Source: Halobacteriales archaeon QS_4_69_31 (GTDB taxonomy: Archaea; Halobacteriota; Halobacteria; Halobacteriales; Haloarculaceae). Taken from it: DNA of 48,245 nucleotides. A program made the position numbers and the translations under genes. The DNA is taken from assembly GCA_003021655.1 (NCBI GenBank), contig PXRP01000028.1, positions 23,635 through 71,879 on the forward strand. The letters run 5' to 3'. Of the stretch, positions 1 through 8,169 are shown piece by piece (the first letter of the stretch is position 1; each line of letters starts with the position of its first letter). The notes beneath the pieces were generated by a model. The model was not told the origin of the DNA. It saw only the letters and a list, made by a program, of their open reading frames with translations, and searched no databases.

Positions 1-93
1 GTCCACGCACGGGGGCAGGCCGAAACCGCAACCACGGAGAAAGCCCCGCCCTCAAGGAACGAGCCGAAAGGCGAGCGAGTAGGGCGGGGTAGT
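1..93 (+). mobile_element. Probable right end of an IS200/IS605 (IS1341-type, TnpB) element
   Basis: Frame 1 of the plus strand encodes GQAETATTEKAPPSRNE (roughly bases 16-66). From memory this resembles the C-terminal tails of haloarchaeal IS1341-type TnpB proteins; I could not search. It is followed by a 9-bp perfect inverted repeat (44-52 with 81-89) of the kind found at the right ends of these elements. The body of the element would lie before base 1. In many archaea the 16S rRNA dimethyltransferase gene follows DUF655, so an insertion here would separate the two. The boundary at about base 93 is inferred from the end of the hairpin. Confidence 0.42.
40..93 (+). ncRNA. Possible 3' part of a TnpB-associated guide RNA (omegaRNA/sotRNA)
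   Basis: CCCCGCCCT (44-52) pairs perfectly with AGGGCGGGG (81-89). Inside is a short GCC-GAAA-GGC hairpin (63-72) with a GNRA-type tetraloop. Sense-overlapping RNAs at the 3' ends of IS1341 tnpB genes are known in Halobacterium, and TnpB nucleases use such right-end RNAs as guides. The structure is seen; the RNA identity is inferred. Confidence 0.3.
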
Positions 94-672
94 TTACTCA
101 TTCTCGTCGCGGCGTGCGAACGTGCGGTACTTCAGGTCGTCCTCGCGGATCTCCTCCAGGATGCGTTCGACGATCACGTCCCGGGGGTTGTGGAGTCCGC
201 TCACGCGGTCTTCGAGGTCCTGGAAGCTCTCGAACGGTCTGCGCTTGCGCTCGTCGAGGATCGTGTTGCGCAGTTTCTTGCCGATCCCCGGCAGGAGGTT
301 CAGCTGGTGGAGCCGGAGCGTGACGGGCTGGGCCTCGTTGTAGAAGTCGACGAACCGCCCCTCTTCCTCGTCGACGACGTCCTCGACGACGTACTCCAGT
401 TCGGACTGGGCCCCGCCCGGGAGGTCGTCGTACTCGATCTCGTCGACGAACTCGATGGCGTCGTTCCCGTCGAGCGCGATGTCGTTGCCGATCGAGATGT
501 CGGCCTCGTCGCCCAGGATGGTCTCGTAGAGGTGGAACTCCTCGCGGTCGAGCGCGTAGGCCAGGGGCTGTTTCTGGTACTGCGGGCGGTCGTCCTCGGT
601 GCGCCCGTGGGCGAGGTAGTCGAGGACGACGGCCCTAGAGGCAGACGACTCGTCGCGCTCGGTGTCACTCAT
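94..672 (-). CDS. DUF655 family helix-hairpin-helix protein
   Basis: This is a 192-residue acidic protein of the archaeal DUF655 family. The C-terminal part has a helix-hairpin-helix nucleic-acid-binding motif (LPGIGKK at residues 127-133, with a long basic helix after it). The N-terminal 110 residues form the family-specific domain. DUF655 genes commonly lie between the Rpb4 gene and the 16S rRNA dimethyltransferase gene in archaea, which suggests a link to transcription or rRNA handling, but no activity is established to my knowledge. It follows rpoF at 40 bp and has its own TATA-like box (697-704), so it can be transcribed separately. The ATG at 672 lies 28 nt after that box. Confidence 0.88.
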   Translation of the reverse strand: MSDTERDESSASRAVVLDYLAHGRTEDDRPQYQKQPLAYALDREEFHLYETILGDEADISIGNDIALDGNDAIEFVDEIEYDDLPGGAQSELEYVVEDVVDEEEGRFVDFYNEAQPVTLRLHQLNLLPGIGKKLRNTILDERKRRPFESFQDLEDRVSGLHNPRDVIVERILEEIREDDLKYRTFARRDENE

Positions 673-696
673 GTCACAGTGATACGACGAGACAGA

Positions 697-704
697 ACTT
701 AAAC
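697..704 (-). promoter_or_regulatory. TATA-like box for the DUF655 gene
   Basis: GTTTAAGT on the minus strand, centred about 28 nt before the ATG at 672; the spacing fits a leaderless haloarchaeal transcript. Confidence 0.5.
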
Positions 705-712
705 CCCAGCAG

Positions 713-1069
713 TCACGCGTACTTCGCGACGACCTCGAGAATCTCGTCGAGTTCGTCGCCCGACAGCGAGTACCGCTCCTGGGCGTAGACCGCCCGGAGT
801 TCGTCGCGGTCCGCGGGCCGGAGGTTGGCGATCTTGTAGGCGGTCGGCTCGTCGACTTTCTCCAGTTCGAGCAGTTCCGCGACGAACTCGCGAGCCTCTT
901 CGGGGTCCAGCACCGCGAAGCGGTTGACGTGCTCGATGGCCCGCGCGAGTTCGTACCGCATCTCGCGCTCCTCCTCGGCCGCGCGCTCGCGTTCGAGGTC
1001 CTGGAGGATCACCTTCGTCTCCGCCAGCGTCAGGTACTCCTCGTCGACTTTCTCCTTGAATATCGTCAT
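713..1069 (-). CDS. rpoF: DNA-directed RNA polymerase subunit F (Rpb4)
   Basis: This 118-residue protein matches archaeal RpoF/Rpb4. It has the N-terminal [18 protein letters not shown] segment that packs on RpoE (Rpb7) and a C-terminal helical HRDC-like domain with the [20 protein letters not shown] stretch. RpoE and RpoF form the stalk of archaeal RNA polymerase, which helps open-complex formation and binds exiting RNA. Its ATG overlaps the stop of rpl21e by 4 nt (ATGA), so the two are translationally coupled. Length and gene order are typical for the family. Confidence 0.95.
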   Translation of the reverse strand: MTIFKEKVDEEYLTLAETKVILQDLERERAAEEEREMRYELARAIEHVNRFAVLDPEEAREFVAELLELEKVDEPTAYKIANLRPADRDELRAVYAQERYSLSGDELDEILEVVAKYA

Positions 1070-1356
1070 TCCTGGGGCCGGAGGTGTGCGGACTTGACGA
1101 TGAGCGTCTTCTCGGTGTCGCCGTCGGTGATCCCGACCTCGTAGGCCTCGCCCTGCTGGCCGACGACCTCGCCGGTGTACCCGTCGAACCGGGGGTGGTA
1201 GCGGCCGTCGTCGACGCTCGGGTCTATCTTGAGGTGGACCATCTGGCCCTCCTCGAACTCCTGGACCGCACGCCCCGGCGGGGACGTGCCACCGTCCCGC
1301 GGGTCGTTTCTGAGCTTGTGCCGCGTGTTCGACCGGGGTCCGTTAGAGTTGGGCAT
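1066..1356 (-). CDS. rpl21e: 50S ribosomal protein L21e
   Basis: This 96-residue protein is archaeal/eukaryotic-type L21e (eL21) of the large ribosomal subunit. It opens with [20 protein letters not shown], a family hallmark. The central [19 protein letters not shown] segment is the SH3-like core. The gene leads an rpl21e-rpoF operon with a 4-nt overlap into rpoF, and a strong TATA box lies just upstream of its ATG. Confidence 0.96.
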   Translation of the reverse strand: MPNSNGPRSNTRHKLRNDPRDGGTSPPGRAVQEFEEGQMVHLKIDPSVDDGRYHPRFDGYTGEVVGQQGEAYEVGITDGDTEKTLIVKSAHLRPQE

Positions 1357-1382
1357 TCGTGGGGTGGCCTAATCCGGTGACG

Positions 1383-1391
1383 CTTATAAAA
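1383..1391 (-). promoter_or_regulatory. TATA box for rpl21e-rpoF
   Basis: TTTTATAAG on the minus strand, about 30 nt before the rpl21e ATG at 1356. It is one of the best TATA matches in the window and predicts a leaderless or near-leaderless mRNA. Confidence 0.65.
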
Positions 1392-1487
1392 CGTGCGTTA
1401 CGCGCCGGCCACGCGATCCCCTCACGTGGGCAGTGGGGGCGGACGACCGGTCCTGAGAGGGCGAATGCGGGGGACCGGGAGGAACAG

Positions 1488-1754
1488 TCAGAGGCGACCG
1501 ACTTCGCCGACTTCGACCGACTCGACGCCCTCGACGGAGGCGAAGGCTTCCTCGACGGCCTCGGTGCCGCCGGTGTCGTCGGGGACGATGACCGTCGGGA
1601 GCAGCGCCACGAGGCCGAAGGCCACCTCGTCGCGTTCGAACCCGTTGATCTTCGCGCCCTCGGGGATGGACTGTTCGAGACGCTCCTGGAGCGCGTCCAG
1701 GTCGACGTCCGGGCTCTCCGGCATGACCTTGATCTGTGCGGCGACTTTCCCCAT
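1488..1754 (-). CDS. ef1b: Translation elongation factor 1-beta (aEF-1beta)
   Basis: This 88-residue protein begins [19 protein letters not shown] and is the full-length archaeal EF-1beta, the nucleotide exchange factor that recycles EF-1alpha-GDP during translation elongation. The open frame extends about 50 codons further upstream, but that part overlaps the zinc-ribbon gene in another frame and is non-homologous, so the internal ATG at 1754 is the start. It lies 2 bp after the stop of the zinc-ribbon gene and is probably co-transcribed with it. Confidence 0.95.
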   Translation of the reverse strand: MGKVAAQIKVMPESPDVDLDALQERLEQSIPEGAKINGFERDEVAFGLVALLPTVIVPDDTGGTEAVEEAFASVEGVESVEVGEVGRL

Positions 1755-1756
1755 CG

Positions 1757-1936
1757 TTACGGTCCAGTGAACCCGCAGTCGGGACACTCGTAGAGGTTGC
1801 TCTGCTTGCGGCACTTGGCACAGCGGTAGATCCCGTGGCCACAGTCCGGGCACTTGAACGCGGCGGCGTTCGTGCCGGCGATGTTGATGCCACACGAGAT
1901 GCACTTCTGTTTGCGCTTCTGCTGGCTCTCGCTCAT
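1757..1936 (-). CDS. Small zinc-ribbon protein with four CxxC motifs (HVO_2753-like)
   Basis: This 59-residue protein has four CPxCG-like knuckles at residues 12/15, 29/32, 39/42 and 51/54, enough for two zinc ribbons. Haloarchaea have a conserved family of such zinc-finger microproteins next to EF-1beta; their molecular target is not established. The ATG at 1936 is chosen over one 13 codons upstream because it lies 27 nt after a clear TATA box and begins [10 protein letters not shown], as in the family. It is the first gene of a two-gene unit with ef1b. Confidence 0.88.
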   Translation of the reverse strand: MSESQQKRKQKCISCGINIAGTNAAAFKCPDCGHGIYRCAKCRKQSNLYECPDCGFTGP

Positions 1937-1958
1937 ACGCTCCCGTACCCTCTGGGGG

Positions 1959-1967
1959 CTTTTAACC
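1959..1967 (-). promoter_or_regulatory. TATA box for zinc-ribbon/ef1b unit
   Basis: GGTTAAAAG on the minus strand, about 27 nt before the ATG at 1936. Confidence 0.6.
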
Positions 1968-2011
1968 GTTGTCAACTCGGTCGTCGGGCGCGTGCCGCCG
2001 GAACGGGCCGC

Positions 2012-2656
2012 TCACCCGAAGTTCTCGACCTTCGCGGCGTCCGTCCGGCCGCCGGCCCCCTCGATGGCGGCCGTCGCCGCGTCGACGAACGGGGCGAACC
2101 CGTAGACGAACAGCTGGCTGTCGCGGCCGTGTTCGGCGAGGGCGCTCCCGACGGCCGCGGTCAGGGCCGCGTCGGTGTCGGGGACGGCGACGGTCACCCC
2201 CGCCTCCCGCAGGGCCGCGATCCGCTCGGCGTGGACCGGGTCGTCGGCCCGGTAGACGACGACCGCCTCGTGGCCGTCGGCGAGCGCGCGCTCGGCGATG
2301 GCGACCGCCGCGCCGACGCCGGGACCGCCCGCGAGGACGACCGCCGGGTCCTCGCCGTCGTAGTAGTTCCTGCCGAACGGGCCCGAGACGCGGACGCTGT
2401 CGCCGGCCGACAGCCCGTCCAACAGCGCGCCGACGTCGTCCCTGGGGTCGACCTCCACCGTGACCTCGAAGGTCCCCTCGACGTCCGGCGAGGAGACCGT
2501 GTAAAACCGTGCCTCCGGCCCGTCGGCCGTCTCGAAGGCGAGCTTGACGAACTGGCCGGGTTGGGCCGTAAACCCCGGCGGCGACTCGACCTCGACAGCG
2601 ACGGTGTCGGTCCCCACGGACTCGACGGCGGCGACGGTGAGGTCGGCCTCGTCCAT
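2012..2656 (-). CDS. FAD/NAD(P)-binding ferredoxin reductase-like oxidoreductase
   Basis: This 214-residue protein belongs to the ferredoxin-NADP+ reductase superfamily. Residues 1-95 form the FAD-binding barrel with the RFYT-VSS motif at 50-56 and a GPFG phosphate-binding turn near 92-95. Residues 105-214 form the NAD(P)-binding Rossmann domain, with GGPGVG at 110-115. There is no 2Fe-2S domain, so it needs a separate electron partner. It is divergent from korAB, whose product reduces ferredoxin; moving electrons between ferredoxin and NAD(P)H would fit, but that is inference. The ATG at 2656 is the first in frame with homology-like sequence. Confidence 0.82.
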   Translation of the reverse strand: MDEADLTVAAVESVGTDTVAVEVESPPGFTAQPGQFVKLAFETADGPEARFYTVSSPDVEGTFEVTVEVDPRDDVGALLDGLSAGDSVRVSGPFGRNYYDGEDPAVVLAGGPGVGAAVAIAERALADGHEAVVVYRADDPVHAERIAALREAGVTVAVPDTDAALTAAVGSALAEHGRDSQLFVYGFAPFVDAATAAIEGAGGRTDAAKVENFG

Positions 2657-2828
2657 GTGAGCGTGTCGAGGCGGCCCGTCGCAAATCCCTTTCGTTCCGG
2701 GGTGTGTCACACCGCGGGTAGCGGTTTCCCTTCGAACATATTTTGCCGGCCCCCGTCGTCGCGGTTTTCGAACGCTCGCGCGGTTCTCGTCGTGGGGCGG
2801 GCGGCCGATTTGCTCGACGTTACAGAAG

Positions 2829-2836
2829 CCTTTTTG
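2829..2836 (+). promoter_or_regulatory. TATA-like box for korAB
   Basis: CCTTTTTG about 30 nt before the korA ATG at 2863. Confidence 0.45.
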
Positions 2837-2862
2837 CCGGGGGGAAAATATCTTGGGGCAGT

Positions 2863-4644
2863 ATGCCCGAGGACCTGAACTGGGCCATCGGCGGGGAAGC
2901 CGGTGACGGGATCGACTCCACGGGGAAGATCTTCGCTCAGGCACTCTCGCGTGCCGGCCGTCACGTCTTCACGTCGAAGGATTTCGCCTCGCGGATCCGC
3001 GGCGGCTACACCGCCTACAAGATCCGGACGTCCGTCGACCGCGTCGAGAGCGTCGTCGACAGGCTCGACGTTCTCATCGCGCTGACCGAGCGCACCATCG
3101 ACGAGAACCTCGACGAACTCCACGAGGGGTCGGTCATCATCTACGACGGGGAGCGCTCGACGATGCAGGACGTCGAGGTCCCCGAGGGGATGGTCGGCCT
3201 GGAGGTGCCGCTCAAGCGCCTCGCCGAGGACGCCGGCGGCGCAATCATGCGCAACGTCGCCGCCCTCGGGGCCGCCTGCGAGGTGGCGAACTTCCCCATC
3301 GACAACCTCGACGAGGCTCTCGAGAAACGGTTCGGGGACAAGGGCGAGGCCATCGTCGCCAACAACCGCCAGGCCGCCCGCCTCGGCCAAGAGTACGTCG
3401 AGGAGAACTACGACCACGAGTTCGGGTACGAACTGGCGACGACCGATAGCGACTACGTCCTGTTGAACGGCGACGAGGCCATCGGCATGGGCGCCATCGC
3501 CGCCGGCTGTCGCTTCTACGCCGGCTACCCCATCACCCCCGCGACCGACGTGATGGAGTACCTGACCGGCCGCATCGACCGCTACGGCGGCAAGGTCGTC
3601 CAGGCCGAGGACGAACTCGCCGCCATCAACCTGGCGCTTGGCGCCGCCCGCGCCGGCGCCCGCGCGATGACGGCCACCTCGGGCCCCGGGATCGACCTGA
3701 TGACAGAGACCTTCGGGCTGGTCGCGACCACCGAGACGCCGCTTGTCGTCTGTGACGTGATGCGGTCGGGCCCGTCGACCGGGATGCCCACGAAGCAGGA
3801 ACAGGGCGACCTCGACATGGTGCTGTACGGCGGTCACGGCGAGGTACCCCGGTTCGTCGTCGCGCCCACGACGGTCTCGGAGTGTTTCTGGAAGACCGTC
3901 GAGGCGTTCAACCTCGCGGAGAAGTACCAGACGCCGGTGTTTCTGGTCTCGGACCTGGCGCTGGCGGTGACCGAACGGACGTTCCCGCCCGAGGCATTCG
4001 ACATGGACGAGGTCGAGGTCGACCGCGGGAAGGTCGTCGACGAGTCCGAGGTCGACTCCTGGCAGGACGAACAGGGGCGGTTCCAGCCCCACTTCCCGAC
4101 CGCCGACGGCGTCAGCCCGCGGACCTTCCCCGGGACCACCGGCGGCGCGCACATGACCACCGGGCTCGAACACGACGGACTCGGGCGCCGTACAGAGGAC
4201 ACCGAGGTACGGAAAGAGCAGGTCGAGAAACGCCAGCGGAAAGTCGACACCGCACGGGAACGCGAGGAGTGGGACTACCGGGAGTTCGGCGACCCCGAGG
4301 CCGACATGCTCGTGCTCTCGTGGGGCTCGAACGAGGGCGCCATGCGGGAGGCCCTCGACATCCTCGCCGAGGACGGCTACCGGGTGCGGTTCATCTCGGT
4401 ACCGTACCTGTTCCCGCGGCCCGACCTCTCGACGGAGGTCGCGGCCGCCGAGGACGTCATCGTCGTGGAGTGTAACGCCACGGGCCAGTTCGCGGACGTC
4501 GTCGAACACGACGTGCTCGAACGGGTCCAGCGGGTCAACAAGTACAACGGCGTCCGCTACAAGGCGGACGAACTCGCGGCGGAGATCAGAGAGACGCTCG
4601 CGGGCGACGCGGCTACTCAGGACCAGGAGGTCGAAGCACAATGA
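2863..4644 (+). CDS. korA: 2-oxoacid:ferredoxin oxidoreductase alpha subunit (probable 2-oxoglutarate)
   Basis: This 593-residue protein fuses a gamma-type domain (residues 1 to about 190, starting NWAIGGEAGDGIDSTGKIF) to the alpha domain (from about 205, with GYPITPATDVMEYLTG). It is the large subunit of a CoA-dependent 2-oxoacid:ferredoxin oxidoreductase, which oxidatively decarboxylates a 2-oxoacid to acyl-CoA and reduces ferredoxin, replacing the NAD-linked dehydrogenase complexes. The N-terminal IGGEAGDG and the partner sequence look closer to haloarchaeal KorA (2-oxoglutarate) than to PorA (pyruvate); substrate is inferred. The ATG at 2863 is preferred over an upstream start because a TATA-like box lies between them. 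It overlaps korB by 4 nt. Confidence 0.9.
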   Translation: MPEDLNWAIGGEAGDGIDSTGKIFAQALSRAGRHVFTSKDFASRIRGGYTAYKIRTSVDRVESVVDRLDVLIALTERTIDENLDELHEGSVIIYDGERSTMQDVEVPEGMVGLEVPLKRLAEDAGGAIMRNVAALGAACEVANFPIDNLDEALEKRFGDKGEAIVANNRQAARLGQEYVEENYDHEFGYELATTDSDYVLLNGDEAIGMGAIAAGCRFYAGYPITPATDVMEYLTGRIDRYGGKVVQAEDELAAINLALGAARAGARAMTATSGPGIDLMTETFGLVATTETPLVVCDVMRSGPSTGMPTKQEQGDLDMVLYGGHGEVPRFVVAPTTVSECFWKTVEAFNLAEKYQTPVFLVSDLALAVTERTFPPEAFDMDEVEVDRGKVVDESEVDSWQDEQGRFQPHFPTADGVSPRTFPGTTGGAHMTTGLEHDGLGRRTEDTEVRKEQVEKRQRKVDTAREREEWDYREFGDPEADMLVLSWGSNEGAMREALDILAEDGYRVRFISVPYLFPRPDLSTEVAAAEDVIVVECNATGQFADVVEHDVLERVQRVNKYNGVRYKADELAAEIRETLAGDAATQDQEVEAQ

Positions 4645-5504
4645 GCTCGGACGTTCGATTCACCGACTTCAAGTCTGACAAGCAACCGACGTGGTGTCCC
4701 GGCTGCGGCGACTTCGGGACGATGAACGGCATGATGAAGGCCCTGGCCGAGACCGGCAACGACCCCGACAACACGTTCGTGGTCGCGGGGATCGGCTGTT
4801 CCGGGAAGATCGGGACCTACATGCACAGCTACGCGCTCCACGGCGTCCACGGCCGGGCGCTCCCGCTGGGCATCGGCGTCAAACTCGCCAACCCCGACCT
4901 GGAGGTGATGGTCGCCGGCGGCGACGGCGACGGCTTCTCGATCGGCGCGGGCCACTTCGTCCACGCCGTCCGGCGCAACGTCGACATGACCTACGTCGTC
5001 ATGGACAACCGCATCTACGGGCTCACGAAGGGCCAGGCCTCGCCGACCTCCCGCGAGGACTTCGAGACGGCGACCTCGCCCGAAGGGACGAACATGCCCC
5101 CGGTCAACCCCCAGGCGCTGGCGCTGGCCTCCGGGGCGACCTTCATCGCACAGTCGTTCTCCTCGGACTCCAAACGGCACGCCGACCTCGTCAAGCAGGC
5201 CATCGAACACGACGGCTTCGGCTTCGTCAACGTCTACTCGCCGTGTGTCACGTTCAACGACGTCGACACCTACGACTACTTCCGGGACGCCATCGTCAAC
5301 CTCGACGAGACCGACCACGACCCCAACGACCGCGACCAGGCCAAAGCGAAGATACTGGAGGGCGACACCGAGTACATCGGCGTCCTCTACCAGGACGAGA
5401 ACTCCGTCCCCTGGGAACAACAGGAGGGCCTCGACCAGAACATGGCCGAGATCCCCGACGGCGCACCCGAAGACGCGATGGACCTCGTCCGCGAGTTCTA
5501 CTGA
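4641..5504 (+). CDS. korB: 2-oxoacid:ferredoxin oxidoreductase beta subunit
   Basis: This 287-residue protein carries the thiamine diphosphate site: GDGDGFSIG near residue 93 and the downstream MDNRIYGLTKGQ segment. Cysteines for a 4Fe-4S cluster are visible as CPGC (19, 22), GCSGK (53) and SPC (about 200). Together with KorA it makes acyl-CoA and reduced ferredoxin, probably in the oxidative TCA cycle. The start overlaps the korA stop (ATGA), so the subunits are co-translated in the usual order. Length is typical of haloarchaeal KorB. Confidence 0.92.
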   Translation: MSSDVRFTDFKSDKQPTWCPGCGDFGTMNGMMKALAETGNDPDNTFVVAGIGCSGKIGTYMHSYALHGVHGRALPLGIGVKLANPDLEVMVAGGDGDGFSIGAGHFVHAVRRNVDMTYVVMDNRIYGLTKGQASPTSREDFETATSPEGTNMPPVNPQALALASGATFIAQSFSSDSKRHADLVKQAIEHDGFGFVNVYSPCVTFNDVDTYDYFRDAIVNLDETDHDPNDRDQAKAKILEGDTEYIGVLYQDENSVPWEQQEGLDQNMAEIPDGAPEDAMDLVREFY

Positions 5505-5526
5505 CCGCGGCCGTTTTCTCCGGGCT

Positions 5527-5577
5527 GTCAGTCTCCATCTCCGCCAGACTGACGGCCCCGCCTTCGCCACGGCGGGG
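5527..5577. repeat. Two consecutive stem-loops after korB
   Basis: GTCAGTCT (5527-5534) pairs with AGACTGAC (5546-5553) across an 11-nt loop. CCCCGCC (5556-5562) pairs with GGCGGGG (5571-5577) across an 8-nt loop. A short T run (5513-5516) precedes them. They could form a 3' mRNA-stabilising or terminating structure for korAB; role inferred. Confidence 0.4.
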
Positions 5578-5654
5578 GGTTGCGCCGGCACGGGTCGCGC
5601 CCACACAACCTGTTGGGGACCACGAACTTGGTGAGGGATTCCCTGTCCTCGGGT

Positions 5655-7145
5655 ATGCATCTCTTCTGGCACCGGCGGGACCTGCGGATCCCGGACAACC
5701 GCGGGCTGGCGCTGGCCGCCCGCGACGACGACGTCCTCCCGGTGTTCGTCGTCGAGGAGGGACTCCTCCGTCAACTCGGCGGCCGCCAGCGCGCGTTCGT
5801 GCTCGCTGGGGTCGACGCGCTCCGTGCCGCCTACCGGCGTCGGGACGGCGACCTGCTCGTCCGCCGTGGGAAGCCCGCACCCACGCTTGCCGGCCTGCGC
5901 GACGCGCTCGACGCCGGATTCGTCTACTACAACCGCCACTACCGGCCGGCCAGGCGCAACCGGGAGCGGCGCGTCCGGCGGCGGATGCCCGCGCGGGCGG
6001 TCACCGACCTCGTGCTCGTCGACCCGGAGCGGCTCGACGAGCGGTACCCGAACCACGGCCGGTTCTACGACGACTGGAGCGCGGAACCGAAGCCCGAACC
6101 GCTCGACGAGCCCGACACTGACGCGCTCGTCGACCCCCAGGAGGTGGCCGACCGGATCCTGGCGGCACCGGCCACAGAGGAACAGATGGCGGACCCGCTG
6201 TCGGCGACCGGGGACGACGAGGCGGACCTGACGCCGGGCCCGGCCGCCGCGGCCGACGACGACGCGGCGGACCTGTCCGAGGGGGTGGCCGACATCGACC
6301 TCCCGACGGCGGGCTACGGGGCGGCCCGCGAGCGGTACGACCGGTTTCTCGACGCGGGGATCGGGAGCTACGCCGACACGCGCGACGACATGGCGGCGGC
6401 CGTCGAACGCCCGGTCGGAGCCGTCTCGCGCCTCTCGCCGTACCTCGCGGCCGGGATGGTCGGCGTCCGCGAGGTGTGGGCCGACGCCACCGCGCGCTAC
6501 GAGCGCGCCGACGAGGCGGTCCGCCGGAACGTCGGGAAGTACCGCTATGAACTCTCCTGGCGCGAGCACAACTACCACCTCCTCTCTCACACCCCGACGC
6601 TGCTGACGAAAAACTACAGGGACCCCCCCAACCCGATCGCGTGGCGCAACGACCCTGACGAGTTCGCGGCCTGGAAGCGCGGCGAGACGGGGTATCCACT
6701 CGTCGACGCCGGCATGCGACAGCTCGAGGCCGAGGGGTACGTCCACAACCGCCCGCGGCAGAACGTCGCCTCGTTCCTGACGAAACACCTGCTGGTCGAC
6801 TGGCGGAAGGGCGCCCGCTACTTCGCGACGAAACTGGTCGACCACGACCCCGCGAACAACTACGGCAACTGGCAGTGGATCGCCTCGACCGGCACCGACT
6901 CCGTCGACGTCCGGATCTTCGACCCCGTCGCCCAGATGGACAAGTACGACCCCGGCGCCGACTACGTGAAAGCGTACGTCCCCGAACTCCGCGACGCGGC
7001 GCCCGAGCGGGTCGTCGAGTGGCCGACGCTTTCGGCCGGGACCCGCGAGTCGCTCGCCCCGGAGTACCCCGACCCGGTCGTCGACCGCGACGCCGCATAC
7101 GAGCGGGCGAAACGCGTCTTCGAGACAGCGCTGGGCAAACGCTGA
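5655..7145 (+). CDS. phr: Deoxyribodipyrimidine photolyase
   Basis: This 496-residue protein is a cryptochrome/photolyase family member. The N-terminal Rossmann antenna-binding domain starts HLFWHRRDLRIPDNRGL. The C-terminal FAD-binding domain has SRLSPYLAAGM, SWREHNYHLL, and NYGNWQWIASTGTDS, the signature of DNA-repairing photolyases. It uses blue light and FADH- to split UV-induced pyrimidine dimers, important for surface-living halophiles. An acidic Ala/Asp-rich insert of about 30 residues (near 185-215) joins the domains, as in other haloarchaeal forms. The ATG at 5655 begins at the conserved antenna-domain strand; an upstream in-frame start adds 25 non-conserved residues. Confidence 0.92.
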   Translation: MHLFWHRRDLRIPDNRGLALAARDDDVLPVFVVEEGLLRQLGGRQRAFVLAGVDALRAAYRRRDGDLLVRRGKPAPTLAGLRDALDAGFVYYNRHYRPARRNRERRVRRRMPARAVTDLVLVDPERLDERYPNHGRFYDDWSAEPKPEPLDEPDTDALVDPQEVADRILAAPATEEQMADPLSATGDDEADLTPGPAAAADDDAADLSEGVADIDLPTAGYGAARERYDRFLDAGIGSYADTRDDMAAAVERPVGAVSRLSPYLAAGMVGVREVWADATARYERADEAVRRNVGKYRYELSWREHNYHLLSHTPTLLTKNYRDPPNPIAWRNDPDEFAAWKRGETGYPLVDAGMRQLEAEGYVHNRPRQNVASFLTKHLLVDWRKGARYFATKLVDHDPANNYGNWQWIASTGTDSVDVRIFDPVAQMDKYDPGADYVKAYVPELRDAAPERVVEWPTLSAGTRESLAPEYPDPVVDRDAAYERAKRVFETALGKR

Positions 7146-7235
7146 GGGCGGGCGCGGTCGCGACCGCGGTGCTTTGCCGTTCGGGCGGCGACCGGGCGGC
7201 CCGCGGCGACCGGCCGGTCGGGCGAGACTAACGTG

Positions 7236-7244
7236 TCATTTATC
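7236..7244 (+). promoter_or_regulatory. TATA-like box deciding the UbiA start
   Basis: TCATTTATC centred 29 nt before the GTG at 7269. It overlaps the more upstream candidate GTG at 7233, which therefore could not be translated from a leaderless transcript. Confidence 0.5.
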
Positions 7245-7268
7245 CCGCGACCCCGGGAACACGGGGGT

Positions 7269-8117
7269 GTGCGAGCGAGCGAGCGCCTCCGCGGGCTGGT
7301 CGAACTCACGCGACCGGCCAACGCCGTCGCCGCGGGCGTGCTGACGTTCGTCGGCGCGTTCGTCGCCGTCGAGCAGTGGCGACGGGGGGTCGCGACGACC
7401 GCCGGCGCCGCGTGCGCGACGACGGCCGTCGCCACCGGCGCGGGGATGGCGATAAACGACTACTTCGACCGCGAGGTCGACCGCGTGAACGACCCCGGGC
7501 GGCCGATCCCGCGGGGTGCGGTCCCGCCGCGGGGCGCGCTGGCGTTCAGCGGCGTGCTCTTTGCCGTCGCCGTCGTCCTCGCGGTGACGCTGCCGCCCCT
7601 TGCGGTCGCCATCGCGCTGGTCAACCTGGTCGCGCTGGTCACCTACACGAACGTCTTCAAGGGGACCCCGGGGCTGGGCAACGTCCTGGTGTCGTATCTC
7701 GTCGGGAGCGCCTTCCTGTTCGGCGGGGCGGCGGTCGGCAACGCCGGCGCGTCGGCCGTCCTCGCGGCCCTGGCGGGGCTGTCGACGCTCGCGCGGGAGG
7801 TCATCAAGGACGTCGAGGACATCGTCGGGGACCGCGAGGAGGGGCTCCGGACGCTCCCGGTGGTCGTCGGCGAGCGCCGGGCGCTGACACTGGCGGCGGC
7901 GGCACTCGGGGTCGCCGTCCTTGCGAGTCCGGTGCCGTACCTGCTGGGGACCTTCGGCGTGGCGTACCTGGTCGTGGTCGCGCCGGCCGACGCGATAATG
8001 GTCTACGCCGGCTACCGGAGTTTCGCGGACGCGGCGGCCGGCCAGTCCGTCCTCAAGTACGGCATGTTTCTCGCGACGGCCGCGTTCGTTGCGGGCCGGT
8101 CGAGTGCGGTGCTGTAG
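7269..8117 (+). CDS. UbiA prenyltransferase, probable digeranylgeranylglyceryl phosphate synthase
   Basis: This is a 282-residue membrane protein of the UbiA family with about 8 transmembrane helices. Both aspartate-rich Mg-diphosphate motifs are present: NDYFDREVDRVNDPGRP and a second, KDVEDIVGDREEGLRT. In archaea this family adds the second geranylgeranyl chain to geranylgeranylglyceryl phosphate, making the unsaturated archaeol precursor. The next gene, geranylgeranyl reductase, acts later in the same pathway and supports the assignment over quinone-type prenyltransferases. GTG 7269 is preferred to GTG 7233 because a TATA-like box overlies the latter. The downstream sequence RASERLRGLVELTRPANAV is the usual N-terminus. 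Confidence 0.83.
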   Translation: MRASERLRGLVELTRPANAVAAGVLTFVGAFVAVEQWRRGVATTAGAACATTAVATGAGMAINDYFDREVDRVNDPGRPIPRGAVPPRGALAFSGVLFAVAVVLAVTLPPLAVAIALVNLVALVTYTNVFKGTPGLGNVLVSYLVGSAFLFGGAAVGNAGASAVLAALAGLSTLAREVIKDVEDIVGDREEGLRTLPVVVGERRALTLAAAALGVAVLASPVPYLLGTFGVAYLVVVAPADAIMVYAGYRSFADAAAGQSVLKYGMFLATAAFVAGRSSAVL

Positions 8118-8140
8118 CCGGCGAACGCAGTTCAGCAAGA

Positions 8141-8149
8141 CTCTTTAGG
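8141..8149 (+). promoter_or_regulatory. TATA-like box for geranylgeranyl reductase
   Basis: CTCTTTAGG centred about 25 nt before the ATG at 8170. Confidence 0.5.
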
Positions 8150-8169
8150 CAGACGCCGGAGTCTCGTAC

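Noticed and set aside
1393..1487. Small plus-strand frames in the gap between rpl21e and ef1b
   Set aside because: They are antisense shadows, with no motif or promoter. The gap holds only the rpl21e promoter.
2743..2862. Upstream extension of korA from 2743
   Set aside because: The extra 40 residues are Arg/Gly-rich and contain the TATA-like box region; the conserved protein begins at the ATG at 2863.
2707..6845. Very long minus-strand open frames (up to about 740 codons) opposite korAB and the photolyase gene
   Set aside because: High GC content removes stop codons from the antisense frame. These read as Arg/Gly/Val-rich shadow sequence without motifs, while the plus strand has clear conserved genes.
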